A stretch of 64,000 bases of DNA from Crossaster papposus (lineage: Eukaryota; Echinodermata; Asteroidea; Velatida; Solasteridae). The notes below the pieces were generated by a model. It was not told where the DNA came from, ran no database searches, and saw only the letters and a list, made by a program, of their open reading frames with translations. Numbering within the stretch: the stretch's first letter is position 1; each line of letters opens with the position of its first letter. Where the stretch lies: NCBI GenBank assembly GCA_037893245.1, contig JBAIAA010000409.1:797001-861000 (forward strand), written 5' to 3'. This document shows positions 14,801 to 26,800 of the stretch, piece by piece. The position numbers were made by a program, and so were the translations under genes.

Positions 14801-17800
14801 GTATAATGATGATGGTTTGATTTCAATGCACTTTGTTGTCATGGCAACGTACCTGGCTGAGTTCGTCTACGTTTGCGAATATTTTAGCAGGTTCGATGTA
14901 CATTAGGTATCCCTCGCATTGTAAGGCGCGTAGAGGCTCCTGGAATACCTATAACACAACACCAACGTCAGCTTTAATACTTAATGCCAATTGTCAAAAT
15001 TATTGAAGGAAAAAACGTGTAAGCTGTCTAGAGAATAACGGGGAAAAGCCAAAAAGCACCTTGCGGGAAGGGAGGATTCATCAACGGATTATTTGCCCGC
15101 TATATGTGTATTCAACAGTCTGAATGCCAGGTGTCTTTTTCAGACAAGGCGTGAAATGCATTGTGGGAAGCCCGAAAATAAGCTGTGAAGCTTTGTAAGA
15201 ATTAGCCTATATGTGTAATTCTTTTGTCAGGGATACTAAAAAAAACCGTACAATTATTATTAAAGGTCGTATACACCATTGGAAAGTGCTTGAATTATCA
15301 GGAATGAGTGGAATGGGGGGTTGTATTTTATAGTAAATATCATCTGATCTGCACGAAGTTTTACAATCATGGATGCAAAAAAAAAAAAGCAAGAAAACGG
15401 CGTTCGTTTTCAACCGTCGGGAAGTTGTTCTTTGTATTCATGTTCGGCAATCGTGATTTTATTTATATAATTCAAATTTTGCTGGATGCCTTGAATCATT
15501 ATTCACTTCAAAATAAGTAAGATATTCGATATAATTTGGTATTACAATTTGTCGATGTCTGCAAATGGTATATACAACCTTTAATGCGAAATATAATTCC
15601 TTACAAGTTACAAGTCAGCTGTACAAAGCGATTATAATTGCAATCTGAAATAAATGTGTTCTCAACAGATAATAAAAGGTAGGGTTTCAAATAATTTGAG
15701 AAATTGATGGGACACATGTTAAATTCATAACATCTTATGTTGATACGAAAGGTTACCCAAATTCACGTTCTGAGATCACTGTTGATGAAGCAAGCATAAA
15801 TAATGATGGTGATTGTATGGCTACCATTGCCTAAAGGTAAGATCCACCATTGGTAATTGCTTAAATTGTCAGGAATCGGTGGAATTGGGAGGTTGTATTT
15901 TATAGTAAATATCGTTTAACTGACCTGTCTGAAGTTTTATGATTACGGATGCTGATAAAAGCAATAAAAATGGCGTTCATTTTGTATTAACCAGCGTCGT
16001 GCAGTGGTTCTTGTGCTGTTCTTGTTTTTTTCTCGCAATCGCCGTCTGGCGGTCGCAACGTTTTGTATATAAAACTCAATTTTCGGAACAATTACAGGAT
16101 ATCTAGCGCAATCATTTTGTTGAATGCCTAGAATAATTATTTACTTTTAAATAAGTAAACGATTTCTTAACAATTTGGTAGTAAGATTGTTCAATATCTG
16201 CAAATGGTGTATCATACCTTTAATTAAAGACGCAGTTAGGATATAATGTGACCTGCTCCCACGAAAACGGCGTAAAATCACGCTATGTTATATTGAGTTA
16301 TGATTGAAAATAGCCGATTTGACAGTGGTGAATCGTTTTGTGGGGTTTTGGCATGATAACATTCCCACATAATTATGTTTTCTTTCGAACAACCAAGTAT
16401 TTTTGGCAAAAGATTAGCAGAACAAATTTAAATTCGATTTTATTGAGCGTACCCAACAAGTAAAATGTAGCTGCGAAATTAATTCTTAATTATTCTTAAT
16501 TTGATGTGTGTAATGACCGCTGGCTTTGCTCAATAGGATATATATTTTGAATACCCTACTCAATAAATTATATATCATCTTAAAGCTAGGAGTTAAAGGA
16601 ATCTGGAAATACCAATATCTCAAAATATTAAAATGTTAACTTTACAACTTTACAATTGATTTCGTTGGAGCAGGTCACATTATGACCGACATGACCGCTG
16701 GTGAATATCCAGTGTTAAATTGGGCGTTTGTGGTTTATATACAGTAGATAGGTTTTGAATAATAAATTGAATGCTTACATTTTTTAAGACAAGGATGTGT
16801 TCTATGAGGTAGACGCACTCACTACGAAATAACTCCCAGACCTTGTCTCTTCGTTTAACTTCCTCTTGAGAGGGCGAGTGCGCAGGGTTGTTTGGGTTCT
16901 CGTTTTCAACTTCCATGATTACATCTCGCCAATGCTTGTCCTGGGTGCAAATGGGAGAAATCACAAATCAGGGGAGATATCACAAAATCAGGGGAGAAAT
17001 ATAGGGGTAAAGGTGTCATTTTAAAGTGCGAGTGTCAAATGAAACCTGCATGCAAGTCACACTGGTGCGAAATACGGTACCCTCTGGAGACGTGAACAGA
17101 ATGGGGACAATGGGAGTAAAAAAGGTCTCCAAAGGCTAATTTCTATAAATGAATAGGTCTCCATTAGGAATTTCACGAATTAGATATTTGGGTTGTACTT
17201 AAATTACTCAAAAACTAGGGTTAGAATGTGGGTTAGGGTTAGTGTTTGGGTTAGGGTATAATATAGGGTATTATTGGGTCGAAATTTCAACTTAGGAAAA
17301 TAATTGTGGTTAAAATGGGAGCATTTTGAAAAACGTGCTCGACTTTCTAACCATTTTGTACACGAGAACAAAGCCATGTCTCCACAGTGATACAAAAAAC
17401 GCGAATGTATGAGTCAAAACATGTATTATAATTTAGTTGGTTAACAAACGTTGGTAACAATTGTAACCAACAATGTGTAACAATTTTCAAATTAGACAAA
17501 TTGTGGGTACATTTTACCCAACGTCGATTGGACAACAGTTTTAACCAATTTATTTTAACCAATTGTTGTGTGGTTCACCTTGTAACCAACGGTTGGTAAA
17601 ACTTTGTAATTTTACCCGACGTTGATTAAATGTAACCACATAATTATAACCAACGTTACTAATTTTAATCAACCGTTTGTTACCAGGTGATCAACACTTC
17701 ACTTATAAAAAAAAAATTGTGAGAAAAATTGCCCAACGTTGGGTAAATTCTGACACGATCAAGCCGAATCAGTCGGATGTCGGCGAATCCCAAAAATGCA

Positions 17801-20800
17801 CTGTATTCTTCGTTGGTACATGTATTTAAAACGTACAAATGCCCTCTTTGAAACTACATGAACACTCATTTTTTTGACCGGGGCCGACATCCGACTGATT
17901 TCGCTTGATCGTGTCACAATTGTACCCATCATTGGTCAAATTGAAGAAAAAAATACACATTGTGTTACAATTTTAACCAACTATTTTAATTAACCAACAT
18001 GTTAATACTTGTTATACATGTGTTGTAGTCTTGCTTTAATGTTAAGCAGGACAAATATAAAACGTCCTCGTTTCTACTATACTCTTCGAGACGTACAACA
18101 GTTCTAGAAATAATCTTAGTGAAACCTTTTACATGTATGGGAAAAACTGTGTACATTTATTATCCCCTTCGCGTTCTCAAACCTTTTTTCCCGACTAGCT
18201 GTGCTAAAATATTCAGTTATAATGAAAAAGAAACACGTTCTATATAAAGATAATCTAAACAAGATTGTAAAACATGCCCGTTGTTTACTGTTTGTTTTAT
18301 TAATTTTTACTTTAATAAGATAGTAAATACTCACCTTGTATGATGCAAATTCCAGGTCATCTTGGTCTCGTATTTTAAAATTTGTGAAAACGGTGGTAAT
18401 ATCGTCAATCATATTCCTGTCCTTGTCTTTCCCCTGTGTAAGATAAGTATCAAAAAGGGGAATCTAGTTTTCCATTTCATTTTATTTATTTGTATTTATT
18501 TATTTATTTATTCCACTGATAATGGAGTGAATATAGACAGCAGCAAGCTGCTCACGGCAACTGTTTTCCCAATAAACTGTAAACAAGTTAGGCTTTTGAA
18601 CACCAAATTGGGTTAGGGTAGGGTTGATTTTTACGTTTAACTGTTCATACTTGAAAGAAATTTCATACATTTTATTAGGAATACTTTAGTTATGTACTTA
18701 CAAATTTCTTCTTGAATAGAGCATGCAGCTTCTTTTTGGTTTCTGTGGACAAAGGCACCAAAGAAAATGGTTCTGAATGTCGGTATAACTCATCCTGAGT
18801 CACGCAGAGTTTACAGGCTCTTGAATTGTCGCCCCCAAACCTTGCGGACATTCGCAGCAATCATTACACAAGTTGGCCAATACATGATATGAACGTCCAC
18901 CCCTGGTAAAATGACAATTTCTATATACTTAATTTTATTGGCGTTTACGTAGCTTTTCAGTATTTTATGTTTGTTATTCTGTATAATATATAATAGCAAA
19001 GCTTTATTTCACGTTCTGTACGTTAATTTCTACAATTTGTTCGATTAATTTTTAATTTTTACGTGGGAGGATGAACATTTGTGAGAACACCTCAGATGTC
19101 CAAGCGAATGGACTAATAGAAATGCGCGTTGGTTCGCATGCCTTGGGTTGTTTTCCGAACACCAGCTTTGTCTTCGTCTCAGGCTTCATTCATACAGTTT
19201 AGCATTAGGCTGTAGTCGGAGACGGAGCCAAAGCCAGGGGTTCGGAATGCGGCCTAGGTCTGTTTGTAACGGAGGCTTTGATTGGGCGCATGAATCTTTG
19301 CGCTAATAACCACGGAACTTGCAGAATATCCGCAGGGGTTTGAGCGCTATTACTAGTAGTAGAAAGCTCGTAAAAGCGCTGCGTGGCTCAGGATGTAATA
19401 ACTGGGACATAATACATAGAGGGAGAGAAAATGTGAAAATATACATATACTCAGTGCTAATCGGAAATAAAACCGAGCTTTCGGTGCGAATGCGAAAATA
19501 TAAATTGTGCAAAAAATGCACCTTCTTCAATGAGAATTATGGCTTGTTGTGATGTCCTGCTGGTGAAACAAACGCAATGAACTCGCCGTTCACCCGTCAG
19601 GTTAGAGCGTTTCCATGCAGTATATATTATTATAACGGTCTTATCGTTTAAAAAATTTACCGATAAATCTTTGCTTGCAGTGAAGACCTGTTTTATTTAT
19701 GACTTACAGCTTGTCTATTATAGTAAAACGTAGGAGGGGAAAAGATTAAGTAGCATTCTTATTCCATTATTATTTTATTTATCTTTTATATTTAGTTTTA
19801 ATATATATATATTTATTTTAATTTATTATATTTACCTTTACTTGCTTTGAACTTTATTTAACGTATTATTTAATTTAATTTCACTTTTCTTTTTATAATT
19901 ATAATTACAATCTTGATATATAATTGTTTCTTGTATCCCATTCAGCTTGAAGAACCCCTCAACAGAAACAATGTTTCTTTTGGGTAATCCTTCGGGAGCT
20001 GAATGGCATTTTGTCTTTGTCTTGGTTATTATGTTTTGTACATTGTATCTAAAGCTTTTATTTTATGTATTCTTTGTAATTTTGGTCTGTGCATTTGTTG
20101 ATGTTTCCCGAGATATAAAATAGAGAAATAGAGAAAAGTATAGCAGAGGTAACTGCCGACGTCATCGCTAAATTCCATCATCCCAATTAAAGGGAATCAT
20201 AGCAAGGAGGATATTTACCAGCGCCGTCGTTATCATGGCCGTCGTTACTGTCAAAGCCTGCTGTCGCGCTGGCCTCGATGAAATCTTGCAAAAGAAGAAA
20301 AACAGGAAATTAAATATCACGTCAACAAATCTAATCAAAGCGTGTTCCCAGTCGGCCAAACTATGTTTAAAAAAAGCCTGTCTTAATTGGCGAGGTAAAA
20401 TGAAATATCAAAACACGCGTTTCAAATGGACACGTGTTTACCAGTAGTTTCAGACACATTATATTGTAATACGTCTAGAACACATTTAACCGCGAGTATG
20501 GCGTGCATAGTTGACATTAAATCCAAAATAGAGATATCTCTATTAACAATAGAGATATCTCTATTCCGGACGTACAAAGTTAACATTTTGTTCCTGTAAT
20601 AGAGATATATCTATTAATAATATATCTATATAATAATAGAGATATCTCTATTAATAATAATTAATATTATTAATAGAGATATCTCTATTTGTAATTTATA
20701 GAGATATCTCTATTTTTAATAGAGATATCTCTATTTGTATTAGAGATATCTCTATTACAAATAGAGATATCTCTAATATAAATAGAGATATCTCTATTAC

Positions 20801-23800
20801 AAATAGGCCTAGAGATATCTCTATTTCGAGTCTAATAGAGATATCTCTATTATTAATAGAGATATCTCTTTTTAGAAATAGAGATATCTCTATTGTCAAT
20901 AGAGACATGTCTATTGTTAATAGAGATATCTCTATTTCGGATTAAATGTCAACTATGCACGCCATACGCGTGTTTGGATATTCCATTTAACCTCGCCAAG
21001 ACACGCGTTTTTTCTTACTTATTAACCCGTGTTTGAATCATTTTTTTTTTCGACTGGGTTGGTGACTTTGTCAGGATTGATTACGGTTGGTTTGGTTGCT
21101 TTCTGGACAAAGACAACGCTTAGTAAATTATCTCTAGGTATCACAATCTACTTGAAAACTAAATTATACCGTGAAATCAAGTTAGGCCTATGTGTTATTT
21201 GTAGCTTCGATAATGCACTTTTTGTTATACATTTTGGGAATTTTTTTTACAGAAAAATGAATGTTATTGTATGCATTTAGCAAGGAAATCATCGTTAATT
21301 CCTTTCGCTCTTACCTTGTAAGTGAACTGCAGCTACAGCTGAAATAGAAAGAAGCACATAATATTTGTTTACCAAAATGTTCGTTCTTGTTCTGTTTACA
21401 TTATACCGTGCATTACCTCTGCCGTTATAGACCGAGACCTGAATAGGGTTTAAAGGTGTACATACCATTGGTAAATAATTAATTAAACTATCCGGAATGG
21501 GTGGATTGGGGGGATTGTATGTTATAGTAAATATTGTTTAACTGACCTTTCCTGAAGTTTTACAATCATGGATGCCGAGAAAAGCAAGACAAACGGCGTT
21601 CGTTTTCAACCGGCGTCGGGCAGTTATTCTTATGTTGTTCTTGTTTTTTTCACGAACGCCGTCCGGCGATAGTGAATTTGTAGAACATTTGGGAACAATC
21701 AAGTTATAGATAATGCCCGAGTTACGCACCATTCGTGGGTAATAATGGCCCGAGGGAAATTATTACCCACGAATGGCGCGTTAACGAAGGCATTATCTGA
21801 CTTAAACTCTACCCGTAACGTCACCACCTATTGTCCCAGTGCTCCATTATTTTGCACGAATGGAGCGTCTTTGTTTAGAAGACAATTAATACTAACCGGT
21901 GTAGCGGTTCGCGATATTTTTGTTCACGAGCTGGGTGGTTCGTGATTAAAATATTCATGAGAAAGAGCAATGGGAACTCATATACATTAAATAACTATTA
22001 TATTAAAAAAATTATAAAGAACGGCTTTCTCAACCAACTCGTCAATAGCATAGTTGGTAGAGAGGAGAGCTATGGATCGAAAGGTCCGTGGTTCGAATCC
22101 GACTATCGATAACGTTTGTCTTTTTCTTCGACACATTTTCGTATGGGTTAGTTTAACCATAGAACAACATTGAAGGGAAAATCGGGTTAGAGTACATGGG
22201 TTTCTAAAAAAATACAACGAAAACCGCTACACTGGTTAGTTTTAGTGACTTCCTCTTTGTTCACTTGCGTTACCTTCCAAAAAGAATGGAGAGAAATTGC
22301 CTCCAACGCTCCATTCGTGCAAAATAATGGAGCGCTGGGACAATAGGGTGACGTCACGGGTGGAGTTTAATACAGAATATCTAGCGCAATAATTTAGCTG
22401 GATGCCTAGAATCATTATTTACTTTCAGATAAGCAACATACTTTTTTTTATAATTTAATAGTAAATATTTTCGATATCTGCAAATGGTGTATCTTACCTT
22501 TAATCAACATTTCGGAAACAAATCCCATGTTTGTCTTATCATCATACTATCATCGCATCATCGACTCCGATTATACACTGCGGTCTTTAGTTGCGATCAG
22601 CCTATTGGCACCATGCCAAATAGGTCAATTTACATTTAATTAAAATGTTGAGAACAAGAACTAAACCAGTTTCATTGGTTGTTGTAGATAATAGAAATAT
22701 AACTTAAAAGAGTCTTTTTGTATATCAGTTGATAAACAAAAGAGAGACACGAGAAGCACATAGAGTGGGCGTGGCCCAATACAGTTGCAACTCCACGATA
22801 GAGGAGAAAATAAAACCAGCGCTTTTTTCATTTTGTATAAACCTTTCGAATTTGCACAAGTACTTGCCATAAATGAATGTTGCGTGAAACTTAAGACATT
22901 TGAAAGCCATTCTACGATAATTCGTGCTGGGAGATCACGTTTTTCATGAAACTAAGTACTTGTCACCATTTTAATGAGTCACCAAGACACATGAATCGTA
23001 ATAATGCATCGTGGATATCACTATTATGCTTATGTTAATGCCTCGTAATATACACCGCTGCCCACTCGCCCCCACAATCAATCTTCACAGTGAATCAACA
23101 GCAGCCTACTCACTATATAACAATTTTTAAGAAACCTAAAGATATGAAACACCATTTGCAGATATCGACAATGTTCACTACCGAATTATTAGGCAATATC
23201 CAGCAAAAGAATTGCGCTAGGTATCATGTAATTGTTCCGAAAAATTGAGTTTGATAACGGCGATTGCGAGAAAAAAAACAAGAACAAGATAAGAACCATG
23301 TGCCCGACGCCAGGTAAAAACGAAGGCTGTATTTGTTTGCTTTTTTTCAGCATCCATGATTGTAAAACTTCGGACAGGTCATGTAACTTTTTATTTCCCA
23401 CAACTGGACTTGCATGGGGAAGATGTGTTGCCATTTGGCATCAGTGGGAAAGAAAGGGTTAAGCGATATTTAATACAAAATACCACCCCTAAATCCACCC
23501 ATTCATAATCATTCAAGCAATCACCAAAGGTGTATCATACCTTTAAAGTTTGGAGTTCACTTAATTGGAAAAGAAAGGGTGGAAATAGTTTTAATAGGAA
23601 TAAAAACTGTTTTCACCATTATTCGAATCTGATCGCAACTTACATGCCAGTGTTGAACTTGCTGTACTCATAATGCTACACCTGTGTTCGTTTCCTACGT
23701 TTATTGGGAAGAGCAAGTCTCCTTGGTGAGGTGGGGAGTTCGTTCCACCAGGCCTTATCCCATCCTGTACACAGCTGCGTGATAAAAGGAGTCAAGACAT

Positions 23801-26800
23801 TTACACAACTTGGTCTTACAATAACAATTGTGATGCGATCAAGCAATATCAGTCGGAACTCGGCAATTCTTGTTTTGAGATCGGGCCAAAATATGTTCGT
23901 AGGGGTGGACAAATCCAAATTGAAAATCCAAATTTGTTTTATAACAAAAAAATGGGAAATACACTTCTTCATGAAATACACTTCTTCGGGCACAAGATTG
24001 TCCTGAAAATAGAATTTAAAATTAAAGTAAGAATTTTCCTAACAATAGATTACACAAGTAGAACCCTTTAGACGTCTTTCTTCTTGTTTGTTCTTGCTCA
24101 ACTTAGGTCCCTAACCCTGTGGGGCATGATGAGGCGGATGTTGCATGAGCTATACGTTCCGTGACTTTGTATCAAAACAACGAGTACAGCTCACGGATAA
24201 ACCCATCCTGAGCCACGCAGCGTTTAACGGGCTCTTGAATTGTCGCCCTCAAACCCTGCGGACATTCGCAGCAATCATTACACAAGTTGGCTAATACATG
24301 ATATGAAAGTCCACCCCTGTTAAAATGATTTACCAGGGGCGTTTACGTAGCTTTTCAGTCTTTTATGTTTCTTATTCTGTATAATATATAATACTAGCAA
24401 GGCTTTATTTCACGTTCTGTACGTTAATTTCTACAATTTTTCCGATTAATTTTAATTTTTACGTGGGAGGATGAACAAGCGTGGGAGGATGAACGAGCGA
24501 ATGGACCAATAAAAATGCGCGTTGGTTCGCATACCTTTGGCTGTTTTTCGAACCCCAGCTTTGTCTTCGTCTCAGGCTTCATTCATACAGTTTAGCAATA
24601 GGCTGTAGCTGGATGCGGATCCAAAGCCAGGGTTTTGGGAAATGGCCTTGTCTGTTTGTAACGGAGGCTGTGATTGGGCGCATGATATTTTTGCGCTAAT
24701 AACCACGGATCTGGCCGAATGTCCGCAGGGGTTTGAGCGTTATTACTAGTAGTAGAAAGCTCGTAAAAGCGCTGCCTGGCTCAGAATGGGATAAACCAAG
24801 ACTTGTTAAACATTGTGGACAAAGAGTAATCGTGCGTCTGCTCACAATGACTGGATATCATACCCTATCAGGGGCGGATTTTCTTGCGGGGGGGGGGGGG
24901 GGGGGTGGTTGTTTAATGTGCGATTGTGGACAGACGGACCTCCTATACAGATAATAACCCGTACCCGTGCACAATGTCATCCTTTTGTATTACTATTGTT
25001 ATAATTTGTTCGGTGTCAGGGTAGGGGGAGGGGTTCGGTTATGGATGGGACGGTTATGACAATGCCCCCCCCCCCCCCCCCCCCCCGCTCCATATTTTGC
25101 CATGGGTCATCAACTTTTACATGCACCAGCGTGCACCAAAACAAACAATCATCAGCACACATTTTCACAAATTTCCCAGGAGACACAAGAGACACCGAAT
25201 GAAAACATTTCTGATTACATGATCTCTCTACAATATAAACTAGCGGTGTAAATTGTGCGGCGTGAATCGCCGTCGTGTTTTTGTTGTGCAATCACAAGTG
25301 TGATTCGCGCCGTGGTTGCCTGCGATTCTGCCCACAGTGTGGTGGTGCACCCCGGACAAGTCCCAGTCATTCTCTTTAATTTTTTGTGTGGAGTGGAACC
25401 CCCCCCCCCCCCCCCCCCAAATCATTTTGTCTTTGTACTCTACACACACTCCAGACTATTGTTTAATCCCCCTAGATAACACAATGACCATAGTAGAAGA
25501 GATAAATAGAGACTACATTATTATACCCAGCACGATATGTGGCAGAGGGGTACCCCCCTATTATCCCTATACTTTATATGCACTCAACAGTATTGTAACC
25601 TAACCCATCCCCCCCTTGAAACCTAAACAAAATTCCTTGGATTCCGGGAACACAATGGTCAACACAAAAGATGTGGGGGGGGGTTTCTCTGACACATATC
25701 GCGCTTCATATGTACGTGAAGCATGATATGTGGCAGAGAACCCCCCCCCCCCCCCCCCCCCCCACTCTTTTGTGTTGACCATTGTGTTCCCGGAATCTCA
25801 GGAATTCCTTTTAGGTTTCAAGGGGGATGGGTTAGGTTACAAGAGTGTTGAGTGCGTATAAAGTATAGGGATAAGAGGGGGGGGGGGGGGGGTACACCTC
25901 TGCCACATATCGTGCTGGGTATAAGAGACTGGACCTAGACCTATTCAAAAGTCTCAACAAAATGACTCATTTGTACATGACAAATATTTTCAAACCACTT
26001 ACAGTTATTTGCGAAACAAGGCAATCAACCCACACGGCACTGAAAGTTCTTTTTGCCAAAAAAGAATGCTACGCCACAAGATTCGCTGTGAGTAGTGCAA
26101 ATATTTGGAATAATCTTGCCCGAACAATTGCGAACATTGGACTCATTAAAGCCGTGTTTGCACTGGATAAACATTTTGGGTAACTTTACCATGACGCCGG
26201 GTAACATTCCGATGGGTTAATCTTCCCATCGTCCGCACTTGGATTTAATTGACGCGGGTAGAATTGCCGAGACCATGGGTAAACTAACCGTGAAAGGTCA
26301 CTGGCTGATGTGACCTGTGGTCATTCGACCGGGTGATGGAAGATTTAACCGAGACGTCGCGTCCGCACTGGATTTTATGGCTCGGTTAAACTGACCTAGT
26401 CAATCTTCCTGGGCACCTTTGGCTCGGTTAAACTACTCACGCGGCGTGGGTAAGTTACCTGTGAGGAAAGTTACCCAGGCTGTTCGCACTGGACTTGAAT
26501 GGGTAAGTTACCTTGGCTCGGTTAGTTTGCCCAAATTAGGTCCAGTGCGAACAGGGCTTAAGCACATTTAAATCGGAGCTCCGACATGTCATCCGTTAGA
26601 TATTATGCCAATTGCGCTGATGTACGGAGCTATAACTTGGTTGCCACTATAATGTGGAGCCGGATAAGAATTTCCCCTTCTCTTTTTCCCCCAAAGTTTT
26701 TTTTTTGCGGGTTTTCGCCTGTCTCGTAAATCAGAATTAGTATCAATGTTTTGGATTCCTGTAAATATCCTTGTATTTATATTTACTTTTATTTTATTTG

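Larger units (their letters stand above)
21449..22503 (+). mobile_element. MITE family K, copy 5, split by insertion
   Basis: The left half (TTTAAAGGTGTACATACCAT) runs to about 21699 and the right half (GAATATCTAGCGCAATAA to AATGGTGTATCTTACCTTT) resumes near 22372. About 670 bp of other repeats lie between. Intron 5. Confidence 0.85.

Noticed and set aside
18743..18800. Longer version of exon 8 (DELYRHSEPFSLVPLS...) starting in the MITE end
   Set aside because: The frame is open, but the acceptor would be CTCAG in the MITE terminus and the phase from exon 7 gives an immediate stop. The internal acceptor TCCACAG fits.
20696..20908. Open frame of repeated I-E-I-S-L units on the minus strand
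   Set aside because: It is the translation of the AGAGATATCTCT palindrome array; both strands give the same pattern.
20520..20940. CRISPR-like array
   Set aside because: Spacers are only 2-6 bases and not unique, the unit is a perfect palindrome, and the genome is eukaryotic.
22036..22112. Functional tRNA gene
   Set aside because: The A and B boxes are good, but I could not pair a full acceptor stem, and it is embedded in a transposon.
23676..23993. 105-codon frame as a single exon
   Set aside because: Its upstream half covers a damaged MITE arm. Only the part from the TTTTATCACGCAG acceptor, in a different frame, joins the RhoGEF exons in phase.
24733..25782. Open frames with polyglycine or polyproline stretches
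   Set aside because: They come from G/C homopolymer runs in fold-back elements.
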